From: Candidatus Hydrogenedentota bacterium
GTDB taxonomy: Bacteria; Hydrogenedentota; Hydrogenedentia; Hydrogenedentales; SLHB01
Direction of reading: 5' to 3'
NCBI GenBank assembly: GCA_007130675.1
Contig: SLSB01000172.1
Span: forward strand, 1-5,476
DNA: 5,476 bases
The notes below the pieces were generated by a model. That model saw only the letters and a list, made by a program, of their open reading frames with translations, ran no database searches and was not told the DNA's origin. Shown piece by piece: positions 1 to 5,476 of this stretch. Every line of letters starts with the position of its first letter. The stretch's first letter is position 1. The translations under genes and the position numbers were made by a program.

Positions 1-1
1 C

Positions 2-1021
2 GTCGAGGGGTATGTTCCCGGCGAACAGCCGGCAGACCCGGACGTCATCAAGCTCAATACAAACGAAAACCCCTATCCCCCGTCCCCGAGCGCGCTCGAT
101 GCTCTCAAGACCATGGGCGGCGATGCGCTGCGCAGGTATCCCGACCCGCTTTCGACTGCGTTACGCGCGAAATGGGCTGAGATTCAAGGATATCCGGGGC
201 CCGATTGGGTCATTGCCGGCAACGGCATGGATGAACTGCTGGCCATGGCCATCCGCACCTTTGTAGACCCCGGAGACGCCATCCTGACCACGTACCCGAC
301 CTACACGCTGTACGAAACCCTGGCCAAACTGCATGGAGCCAAGCTGGATTCGGTGGAATTGGACGCGGAGTTTCAGCTTCCGGAGTCGTTCTTCGCGCAC
401 ACGGGCCGGCTGTGTTTCCTGCCGCGGCCCAACGCCCCGACAGGGGTTTCCGTGCCGAGAGAAGCGGTCGAGCGGCTTTGCACGGCGTTTGACGGCATCG
501 TAGTCATTGATGAGGCGTATGTAGATTTCGCGGATGAGGATTGCATGGATTTCGCCGCGCGGCATGACAACGCCATCGTGATGCGAACATTTTCGAAGTC
601 GTTCAGCCTTGCGGGTTTACGATTGGGCCTGGCGGTGGCGAATCCTGCCATCATCGGCGAGTTTCTGAAGACGAAGGATTCGTATAACCTGAACGCGGTC
701 ACGCAGGCCGTCGGGCTGGCTGCGTTGAGCGACTACGAATACATGAAACAGAATGCCGCGCGGGTTGTCGAAACCCGCGAACGAACCCTGAAAGCCTTGG
801 GCGAGCTGGGCTTCTCGGTGACGCCGTCGCAGGCAAATTTTGTGCTGGCACGGTGGAGCGGTACGCCTGACGCCCGGACCGTCTTCGAGCATCTGAAAGA
901 GCGCAAAATCTTCGTGCGCTATTTTGACGCCCCCCGGCTGCGCGACGCCCTGCGCATCACCATCGGCACGAATGCCGAGATGGACGCCCTGTTCGAAGCG
1001 TTGCGCGATATTGTTCAGTAG
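2..1021 (+). CDS. hisC: Histidinol-phosphate aminotransferase, 5' end cut by window edge
   Basis: PLP-dependent class I/II aminotransferase expected to convert imidazole-acetol phosphate and glutamate to histidinol phosphate in cytoplasmic histidine biosynthesis. The frame is open from base 2 to the TAG at 1019-1021, giving 339 visible residues. HisC proteins are usually about 350 residues, so only some 10-15 N-terminal residues are missing; the ATG at 113 is internal, because family-typical sequence precedes it. Visible landmarks, numbered from base 2: YVPGEQP near residues 4-10, the substrate-side motif NTNENPYP (19-26), the PLP loop RPNAPTG (142-148), IDEAY with D170 and Y173 contacting the cofactor, the Schiff-base lysine K199 in TFSKSFSLAG, and R318 in LRITIGT, which in the family binds the substrate. 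No other his gene is visible, so the histidine role rests on family resemblance; a related aromatic aminotransferase activity cannot be excluded. Confidence 0.93.
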   Translation, partial: VEGYVPGEQPADPDVIKLNTNENPYPPSPSALDALKTMGGDALRRYPDPLSTALRAKWAEIQGYPGPDWVIAGNGMDELLAMAIRTFVDPGDAILTTYPTYTLYETLAKLHGAKLDSVELDAEFQLPESFFAHTGRLCFLPRPNAPTGVSVPREAVERLCTAFDGIVVIDEAYVDFADEDCMDFAARHDNAIVMRTFSKSFSLAGLRLGLAVANPAIIGEFLKTKDSYNLNAVTQAVGLAALSDYEYMKQNAARVVETRERTLKALGELGFSVTPSQANFVLARWSGTPDARTVFEHLKERKIFVRYFDAPRLRDALRITIGTNAEMDALFEALRDIVQ

Positions 1022-1063
1022 CGTACCATAGTCTTAGATGTATGGCGCCCAAAAAGCCGAAAC

Positions 1064-1070
1064 GAAAGGA
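1064..1070 (+). promoter_or_regulatory. Ribosome binding site that fixes the protease start
   Basis: GAAAGGA lies 6 nt upstream of the ATG at 1077. It supports that ATG over the in-frame ATG at 1038, which would add 13 polar residues in front of the signal peptide and has no comparable site upstream. Confidence 0.6.
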
Positions 1071-1076
1071 ACAGCC

Positions 1077-1880
1077 ATGCGAAAAAATCTTCCCCTTGTC
1101 CTGGTGTCGCTCTGCTTCGTAACGGGATGTCTCGCGTTGGACGGCGAGCCTTTCCGCCTCAACATTTTGTCGACCTCGCAAGAGATTCAGTTGGGCGAAC
1201 AGATTGCCGAGCAAGTCGAGCAGAAGGAGAACGTCTCGACGGATGCCGAACTGCAGGCCTATGTCACAGCAATTGGCGAACGCCTCGCGCTTGTGGCCAC
1301 ACGCCAGGACGTGCCCTACCGCTTCACGGTCATTGACAACCCGGACACGGTGAATGCGTTTGCGTTGCCAGGCGGTCACATCTATCTGTATACGGGATTG
1401 ATGAAGCTGTGCGAGAACGAGGCCGAACTCGCGGCGGTCATGGCGCACGAGATAGGGCATGTCGCGGCGCGCCACCACGGCGAGGCCATGACACGGCAAG
1501 TAGGATACAACTTCCTCATGCAAGCCGTGTTTGGCGAAGACCCTGGAACGCTCATCACACTTACGTCGAATTTTCTCGGGACGGGATTTATGAGCTATTA
1601 CAGCCGGGAGAACGAACGGGAAGCCGACGCGCTCGGGATGGAGTTCCTGTTTCGGGCCGGCTACAATCCAAGTGCCATGCTCTCGTTCATGCACAAGCTG
1701 AGGGAAGAGGAACGGCGCGTCGGCGCCCGCCCTTTGCCTATCTTTGCGTCGCACCCGCCCACCCAGGAACGCCTCGAACGTCTCGAGAATCTCGTGCAGC
1801 GATATCCCTTATCCGCACGGCTCGAGGGGCCCGTGTATGAAGAGCGCTATCGCGAAATCGTGTTAAGCCGTTTCCAGTAG
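1077..1880 (+). CDS. M48-family zinc metalloprotease, lipoprotein
   Basis: Predicted 267-residue envelope metalloprotease of the M48 family, in the size class of LoiP/YcaL-type lipoproteins rather than the longer TPR-bearing BepA. Family members degrade or help fold misassembled outer-membrane proteins; the substrate here is unknown. The start at 1077 gives a short basic N-region (MRKN), a hydrophobic core, and a lipobox VTGC with the predicted lipidated cysteine at residue 18. The zinc site is intact: HEIGH at residues 124-128 (H124 and H128 ligands, E125 catalytic), with the third ligand most likely E180 in SRENEREAD by alignment to HtpX. The family motif GGHIYLYTGL precedes the active site, and ASHPPTQERLERL near the C-terminus is the usual M48 tail motif. 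No transmembrane helix follows the signal peptide, so the enzyme should be periplasmic and membrane-anchored. It follows hisC by 55 nt on the same strand and may share its transcript, though the functions are unrelated. Confidence 0.92.
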   Translation: MRKNLPLVLVSLCFVTGCLALDGEPFRLNILSTSQEIQLGEQIAEQVEQKENVSTDAELQAYVTAIGERLALVATRQDVPYRFTVIDNPDTVNAFALPGGHIYLYTGLMKLCENEAELAAVMAHEIGHVAARHHGEAMTRQVGYNFLMQAVFGEDPGTLITLTSNFLGTGFMSYYSRENEREADALGMEFLFRAGYNPSAMLSFMHKLREEERRVGARPLPIFASHPPTQERLERLENLVQRYPLSARLEGPVYEERYREIVLSRFQ

Positions 1881-1908
1881 TCTCCACAGAAATCATGCGA
1901 ACGCGCTT

Positions 1909-1938
1909 CCTGCCCGGCGTAGCCCGCAGCCGGGCAGG
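1909..1938. repeat. Inverted repeat, 10-bp perfect stem
   Basis: CCTGCCCGGC (1909-1918) pairs perfectly with GCCGGGCAGG (1929-1938) around a 10-nt loop. It begins 28 nt after the protease stop codon, where a terminator or mRNA-stabilising hairpin would be expected. No T-run follows on either strand, so it is not a classic intrinsic terminator; a 3'-end stabilising hairpin is possible. Confidence 0.6.
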
Positions 1939-1960
1939 CTGCCATCTACCCTGGAAAAAG

Positions 1961-1975
1961 CAGTTCAAGGAACTG
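1961..1975. repeat. Small inverted repeat
   Basis: CAGTTC and GAACTG form a perfect 6-bp stem around AAG. It is short enough to be chance, and is recorded because it sits among stronger hairpins. No T-run follows. Confidence 0.3.
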
Positions 1976-2064
1976 GCCGGTGTATTGCCCGGTAGCACCA
2001 AGCAAAACGCTGTTCTTGCCCTTTCGAGTCCGGCGACACCGTCTGGCGCTTACGAAACTCCGCT

Positions 2065-2090
2065 GTGGCACGATCTCGTGACCGTGCCAC
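2065..2090. repeat. Inverted repeat, 8-bp perfect stem
   Basis: GTGGCACG (2065-2072) pairs with CGTGCCAC (2083-2090) around a 10-nt loop. An alternative 5-bp hairpin, CACGA/TCGTG at 2069-2080, overlaps it. No T-run follows. The loop length matches that of the 1909-1938 hairpin, although the sequences differ. Confidence 0.5.
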
Positions 2091-2143
2091 TGTGCTGACC
2101 GCAGGTGTCCCACAATGCCTGAAGGTTGGGGCATCTTTGGAGT

Positions 2144-2164
2144 GCGGTGGCTTGCCACCGCTTT
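2144..2164 (+). repeat. REP-like palindrome, copy 1, possible terminator for the protease transcript
   Basis: GCGGTGGCTTGCCACCGC (2144-2161) is a perfect palindrome apart from its central TT. As RNA it forms a 7-bp GC-rich stem closed by G(CUUG)C, a known stable tetraloop, and is followed by UUUUCU. This is the shape of an intrinsic terminator for rightward transcription, although it lies about 260 nt beyond the protease stop codon. The same sequence recurs inverted at 2236-2256, including the three T residues. Confidence 0.6.
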
Positions 2165-2235
2165 TCTGGAGACGCAGGCACATTGATCGAACTGCGATTA
2201 CGCGCGATCCACCACCCGGCAACCCGGACTAAATC

Positions 2236-2256
2236 AAAGCGGTGGCAAGCCACCGC
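2236..2256 (-). repeat. REP-like palindrome, copy 2, possible terminator for the OmpA-like gene
   Basis: On the minus strand this reads as the same GC-rich hairpin with a CUUG tetraloop, followed by UUUGAUUU. It begins 43 nt after the stop codon of the OmpA-like lipoprotein gene, a typical distance for an intrinsic terminator. The U-tract is interrupted, so termination strength is uncertain. Confidence 0.5.
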
Positions 2257-2299
2257 GCGCCCAAACGCTCTCCGGTATGTGGTGTAGCCTCGACCGTGC

Positions 2300-3298
2300 T
2301 TAGTCCAGAATGATCTCGACCCGCCGGTTGAGGGCGCGGCCCGCCGCGGTGGTGTTATCGGCAACAGGGTTTGCGTCACCGTGGAACGACACGATCAACC
2401 GGTCTTCGGATATGCCGTACTCGAGCAAAAGTTGCCGCACCGCCTGCGCGCGCCGCCGCGACAGATCCAAATTGTAACTCACCGAGTGGCTGTCGTCGGT
2501 GTAGCCTTTCACATGCAGCATGATATCAGCAGACTCAGCCAGCAAATGCGCGAGACCGCGCAAATAACCCTTGTCCGCGGCGGATACGGTTGTACTGCCG
2601 CGGGCGAAAAGGATGGGGTCCAACGCGGGATACTCTTCGGCCTCGTCTTCCGCAACATCATCCCGTTCATCCGTGTCTGGCATGATGTCTGGAAGCCCGG
2701 CCACGCGGCCAGCCTCGGCATCGCGATGCCACATGGTGTCAATGAGGGCGTCGGCTTCCAGCAACGCCTGGGCGGCTTCGCGCCAGTTCTTCCCTTGCTC
2801 GAGGGCATATTCCGCCAGACTCAAGCGCGTCGTCGCCTGGGCATAGAATAGCGGCATGGTTTCCTTGGCCTTGGCGGGATCAATCTCCAGATAACGCGCT
2901 TTCACGCGGTCAAACTCGCTCCTGGCCGCTGCTTCGTCGGCGGCCCGCTCGATGGCGCTCGGGACGCGTTCCTCTTCCGGTATCGCCTCGATTGCAACGT
3001 CAGCCATCTTCACGGCAAGGCCTGCGTAGTCCCACATACCCTGCCGGTTGCGGCGGCGGCGTTCCTGCTGGGCGATATCGAGATAATGCACCGCCGAGAA
3101 GTACTCGTAGGGGGCATGTGCCGCGGCGCCCAATTTGCGGGCTTCCTCGACTTTGGCTTGCGCAACGCCGAGGTCTACGGGCTCGAGTTGGGCATATTCC
3201 CGCGCCACGGGCACGCTGAGAATATCTCGCCCGGTGGTTTGGCAGCCCAGCGCGGCCAACAGTGCCAAGGCCAAGACGGCAAGAGACGTATTTCGCAT
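2300..3298 (-). CDS. OmpA-family lipoprotein with helical N-terminal region
   Basis: A 332-residue predicted lipoprotein likely to tether the outer membrane to peptidoglycan or act in envelope integrity. The start ATG (3296-3298) is preceded by AGGAG at a 7-nt spacing. The signal peptide ends in the lipobox ALGC with the lipidated cysteine at residue 19. Residues about 43-105 are helical and charged (an A-H-A-P-Y-E-Y-F-S-A core), resembling the DUF4398-type domain often found before OmpA domains; this assignment is by eye. More helix follows to about 195, then an acidic linker (about 208-222, DTDERDDVAEDEAEE). Residues about 225-332 form an OmpA/Pal domain: KGYTDD (264-269), YNLDLSRRRA (275-284), and GRALNRRVEI near the end. 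D268 and R283 match the positions that bind diaminopimelate in OmpA. The gene converges on the protease and diverges from the carbamoyltransferase. Its specific partner is unknown. Confidence 0.9.
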   Translation of the reverse strand: MRNTSLAVLALALLAALGCQTTGRDILSVPVAREYAQLEPVDLGVAQAKVEEARKLGAAAHAPYEYFSAVHYLDIAQQERRRRNRQGMWDYAGLAVKMADVAIEAIPEEERVPSAIERAADEAAARSEFDRVKARYLEIDPAKAKETMPLFYAQATTRLSLAEYALEQGKNWREAAQALLEADALIDTMWHRDAEAGRVAGLPDIMPDTDERDDVAEDEAEEYPALDPILFARGSTTVSAADKGYLRGLAHLLAESADIMLHVKGYTDDSHSVSYNLDLSRRRAQAVRQLLLEYGISEDRLIVSFHGDANPVADNTTAAGRALNRRVEIILD

Positions 3299-3429
3299 AG
3301 GACAACTCCTCGATGCTTCCAGGGTCCGTCATCCAACGTGGGGCCATTCGGCACGCAGTGGTCTCCGGAACCCATTCCTGTTGCGAGAAGGCAGTTCGTG
3401 CTTCGCGCGGCCCTTTGACGGGCCTCCGC

Positions 3430-3459
3430 TTGATACTATTTGGCCCGATGGGGTAAATT
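3430..3459 (+). promoter_or_regulatory. Candidate sigma70-type promoter for the carbamoyltransferase
   Basis: TTGATA (3430-3435) and TAAATT (3454-3459) are separated by 18 nt and match the -35 and -10 consensus at 5 of 6 and 4 of 6 positions. This places a transcription start near 3466 and leaves a leader of about 35 nt before the ATG at 3502. It lies in the 203-nt divergent gap. I found no equally good match on the minus strand for the OmpA-like gene. Such matches occur by chance, so this is tentative. Confidence 0.3.
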
Positions 3460-3501
3460 CAACCGTGACGATCGTGATCTTCTCGAGGGGGCACACCCTT
3501 T

Positions 3502-5313
3502 ATGCATATTCTCGGCTTATCTGGCTTCTACCACGACAGCGCGGCGGCCTTGGTTTCTGATGGCGAAATCGTTGCCGCGGCACAGGAAGAACGGTTCAGC
3601 CGCCGGAAACACGACCCGGATTTCCCGGCCGCCGCGGCCGAATATTGCCTGCACGAGGGCGGAATCTCGGCAGAAGAACTCGATTATGTCGTGTTTTACG
3701 ACAAGCCTTTCGTAAAATTCGAGCGGATGATGACCACCTACCTCGCCGTGGCCCCCAGAGGCATCCGCTCGTTCTTCGTGCAGATGCCTTTCTGGCTCAA
3801 AGAGAAGCTCTTCGTCCAGAACATTATCCGGAAGCGGCTCGAGTACGATGGACCGGTGCTGTACACGATGCACCACCAGGCACACGCGGCGGCGGCGTTC
3901 TTCCCGTCGCCGTTTGACGAGGCCGCGTTTCTGACACTCGATGGTGTAGGCGAATGGGCGACCTCGACCTATGGCGTCGGACGGGGCAACAAGGTCGAGA
4001 TTCTCAAACAGATCAATTTTCCCCATTCTCTCGGTTTACTGTATTCGGCCTTCACCTATTTCACGGGATTCAAAGTGAACAGCGGCGAATACAAGCTCAT
4101 GGGCCTGGCGCCGTACGGCACCCCGAAGTACACTGCCGCCATTCTCGAACATCTGATAGACGTGAAAGAGGACGGGTCGTTCCGTCTCAACATGGAGTAT
4201 TTCGACTATTGCGGCGGCTTGCGGATGACCAACGAGCGGTTCGCCGAATTGTTTGGCGGTCCTGCCCGTCCGCAAGAAACCGAGATTACCCAGCGCGAGA
4301 TGGACCTGGCGGCTTCGGTGCAGACCGTCACCGAAGAAGTTATCCTGCGCATGGCACGGGCCATTTACAACCATACGGGCATGCGGCATCTTACCCTCGC
4401 GGGGGGCGTCGCGCTGAATTGCGTAGCCAATGGCCGCGTGTTGCGTGAGAGCCCCTTTGACGACATCTGGATTCAGCCCTCGGCTGGGGATGCGGGCGGA
4501 GCGCTTGGCGCCGCGTTATTCGCATGGCACCAACTGCTGGACAACGAGCGCCACGCCGACGGCCGCTGTCAAAGGGCAAGCTATCTCGGACCCCATTTCC
4601 CCGACGATGCGATCGAGGCCTACCTCGAGGAAGAGCGTATTCATTACGAACGCTTCGATGAAGAGGCTCTATGCGAGAACGTGGCGCGCCTCCTGGCCAT
4701 GGGAAAAGTCGTCGGATGGTTTCAAGGGCGCATGGAATTCGGGCCGCGTGCGCTGGGAGCACGCAGCATTCTTGGTGATGCCCGCTCGCCCGCCATGCAA
4801 TCGCTGCTGAACCGCAAAATCAAGTTCCGCGAGTCGTTCCGGCCATTCGCCCCGTCAGTACTGGCCGAATATGCGGATCAATACTTTAACCTTGACCGGC
4901 AAAGCCCCTACATGCTCTTGGTAGCTCCAGTGCAGGGCGAGCGGCTTGCCGCACTTGAAGAAAACGAGGCGAACGCCGAAGGTTTCGACAAACTGCGCGT
5001 GGCCCGGTCCGAGATTCCCGCCGTGACCCACGTAGACAACTCGGCGCGTATCCAGACCGTGGATAAACGGGACAACCCCCTCTATCACCGCCTGCTCGCG
5101 CGGTTCCGCGAACTCACGGGCTGTCCGGTTATCATCAACACATCATTTAACGTGCGTGGCGAACCCATTGTATGCGCGCCCAAGGACGCCTACACCTGTT
5201 TCATGCGCACGCAAATGGATTATCTGGCCATGGGGCCGTTTCTGCTCGACAAGGCCCTGCAACAGGAATGGCCGCAAGACGATGCCTGGCGCGAGGATTA
5301 TCCTTTGGACTGA
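3502..5313 (+). CDS. O-carbamoyltransferase, NodU/CmcH/TobZ/SxtI family
   Basis: Complete 603-residue cytoplasmic enzyme expected to transfer a carbamoyl group from carbamoyl phosphate, via carbamoyl-AMP, to a hydroxyl of a sugar or small molecule. The start is supported by GAGGGGG (3485-3491) and the family-typical opening MHILGLSGFYHDSAAALV. The N-terminal Kae1-like domain (about 1-350) shows metal ligands H124 and H128 (HHQAHA), D147 in LTLDGVGEW and D330 in PSAGDAGGALG, with spacing close to that in TobZ. It also has GEYKLMGLAPYG (195-206) and LAGGVALNC (299-307). The YrdC-like C-terminal domain shows GWFQGRMEFGPRALGARS (405-422), KFRESFRPFAPS (441-452), THVDNSARIQTV (509-520) and NTSFNVRGEPI (546-556). 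All expected motifs and the normal length are present, so it should be active. The acceptor is not readable from sequence. An SxtJ-like gene follows after 17 nt, suggesting an operon for glycan or metabolite decoration. Confidence 0.95.
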   Translation: MHILGLSGFYHDSAAALVSDGEIVAAAQEERFSRRKHDPDFPAAAAEYCLHEGGISAEELDYVVFYDKPFVKFERMMTTYLAVAPRGIRSFFVQMPFWLKEKLFVQNIIRKRLEYDGPVLYTMHHQAHAAAAFFPSPFDEAAFLTLDGVGEWATSTYGVGRGNKVEILKQINFPHSLGLLYSAFTYFTGFKVNSGEYKLMGLAPYGTPKYTAAILEHLIDVKEDGSFRLNMEYFDYCGGLRMTNERFAELFGGPARPQETEITQREMDLAASVQTVTEEVILRMARAIYNHTGMRHLTLAGGVALNCVANGRVLRESPFDDIWIQPSAGDAGGALGAALFAWHQLLDNERHADGRCQRASYLGPHFPDDAIEAYLEEERIHYERFDEEALCENVARLLAMGKVVGWFQGRMEFGPRALGARSILGDARSPAMQSLLNRKIKFRESFRPFAPSVLAEYADQYFNLDRQSPYMLLVAPVQGERLAALEENEANAEGFDKLRVARSEIPAVTHVDNSARIQTVDKRDNPLYHRLLARFRELTGCPVIINTSFNVRGEPIVCAPKDAYTCFMRTQMDYLAMGPFLLDKALQQEWPQDDAWREDYPLD

Positions 5314-5330
5314 AATTGGAACCCTGACTA

Positions 5331-5476
5331 ATGTCACTCGATACGATAGACCCGCGAGACCGCACGGAACAACGCAAATTCGGCTTCGGATTGTGCGTTG
5401 CGATGCTGATTCTCGGAGCGCTCCGCTGGTGGTTCGCTGATACACGTCCGGTGCTGTTCCTGATGCTCGCTGCCAC
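5331..5476 (+). CDS. SxtJ-like small membrane protein, 3' end cut by window edge
   Basis: Forty-eight codons are visible before the window ends. The ATG at 5331 is the first possible start, because an in-frame TGA lies at 5325-5327; a weak site, GGAA, is 9 nt upstream. The protein opens with a charged, cytoplasm-like stretch (DPRDRTEQRKFG), then a hydrophobic segment at about residues 18-35 and the beginning of a second from about 39. The EQRKFGFGL opening followed by two closely spaced helices matches SxtJ-family proteins, which are roughly 100-130 residues, have no known biochemical function, and commonly follow carbamoyltransferase genes. The 17-nt gap to the upstream stop implies co-transcription. 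The family call rests on a short fragment plus context. Confidence 0.65.
   Translation, partial: MSLDTIDPRDRTEQRKFGFGLCVAMLILGALRWWFADTRPVLFLMLAA

Larger units (their letters stand above)
2144..2256. repeat. REPIN-like pair of inverted short palindromes
   Basis: Two copies of one 21-nt unit (the 18-nt palindrome plus three T residues) face each other at 2144-2164 and 2236-2256, separated by 71 nt of non-repetitive sequence. Two small hairpins in opposite orientation at the ends of a roughly 110-nt element is the layout of REPINs mobilised by RAYT transposases. No RAYT gene is in the window. Whether the unit is dispersed in this genome cannot be seen here. Confidence 0.5.
1881..2299. other. 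Convergent intergenic region rich in hairpins, no gene
   Basis: This 419-nt stretch separates the converging 3' ends of the protease and the OmpA-like lipoprotein. Short open frames cross it on both strands, but none encodes a recognisable domain and several run through the palindromes, so I call no gene. It holds perfect inverted repeats at 1909-1938, 1961-1975 and 2065-2090, a weaker one at 2115-2134, and two copies of an 18-nt palindrome at 2144-2161 and 2239-2256. This density of hairpins suggests repeat-derived DNA and terminators rather than coding sequence. Confidence 0.7.

Noticed and set aside
425..445. The hisC PLP loop reads RPNAPTG rather than the classical NPNNPTG, placing alanine where E. 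coli HisC has a cofactor-contacting asparagine.
   Set aside because: PNAPTG is, as far as I know, a common variant in HisC-family proteins, and the lysine, aspartate, tyrosine and arginine positions are intact, so I do not treat it as loss of function.
1001..1029. Possible promoter for the protease, TTGCGC and TACCAT with a 17-nt spacer.
   Set aside because: The -35 element matches consensus at only 3 of 6 positions and lies inside hisC; with a 55-nt intergenic gap, read-through from hisC is as likely.
1738..2379. Several open frames of 67-109 codons on both strands across the protease 3' end and the convergent gap.
   Set aside because: They overlap real genes or run through the palindromic repeats and lack recognisable domains. 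They look like chance open frames in GC-rich DNA.
2488..2508. OmpA domain carries GYTD where many homologues have GHTD.
   Set aside because: Aromatic residues at this position are common in OmpA-like domains and the aspartate and arginine binding positions are kept.
3409..3424. Short inverted repeat GGCCC/GGGCC upstream of the carbamoyltransferase, considered as an operator or upstream terminator.
   Set aside because: The stem is only 5 bp in GC-rich sequence, with no T-run and no second copy, so it is within chance expectation.
3502..5313. Considered whether the carbamoyltransferase could be a Kae1/TsaD-type tRNA modification enzyme, since it shares the Kae1-like fold and a YrdC-like domain.
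   Set aside because: The full-length two-domain arrangement and the motifs GWFQGRMEFGPRALG and NTSFNVRGEPI are specific to the NodU/CmcH/TobZ family.

Overview
This window is ordinary-looking, GC-rich bacterial chromosome from a Gram-negative (diderm) organism. Two proteins carry lipoprotein signal peptides, and one of them ends in an OmpA/Pal-type peptidoglycan-binding domain, so both an outer membrane and peptidoglycan are expected. Nothing fixes the phylum. The short inverted repeats between genes and the OmpA-lipoprotein architecture would fit a PVC-related or Hydrogenedentes-like lineage, but that is a weak guess.

Layout from left to right: (1) the 3' part of hisC (histidinol-phosphate aminotransferase, + strand), cut by the left edge; (2) after 55 nt, an M48-family zinc metalloprotease lipoprotein on the + strand; (3) a 419-nt gene-free convergent gap full of hairpins, including two inverted copies of one perfect 18-nt palindrome; (4) on the - strand, a 332-residue lipoprotein with a helical N-terminal region and a C-terminal OmpA domain; (5) a 203-nt divergent promoter region; (6) on the + strand, a complete 603-residue NodU/CmcH/TobZ-family O-carbamoyltransferase; (7) 17 nt downstream, the start of a small membrane protein resembling SxtJ, cut by the right edge.

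Functionally the window holds three unrelated units. hisC is amino-acid biosynthesis. The M48 protease and the OmpA-like lipoprotein are both envelope proteins; they converge and need not be co-regulated. The carbamoyltransferase and SxtJ-like gene form a tight pair, reminiscent of sxtI-sxtJ in the cyanobacterial saxitoxin cluster, and probably begin a longer operon that carbamoylates an unknown small molecule or glycan. The two points most worth following are this carbamoyltransferase/SxtJ pair outside a recognisable toxin cluster, and the REPIN-like repeat pair. In each direction of incoming transcription, one member of that repeat pair reads as a G(CUUG)C hairpin followed by a U-rich stretch, so the pair may serve as convergent terminators. 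No clearly new multi-gene system is visible.
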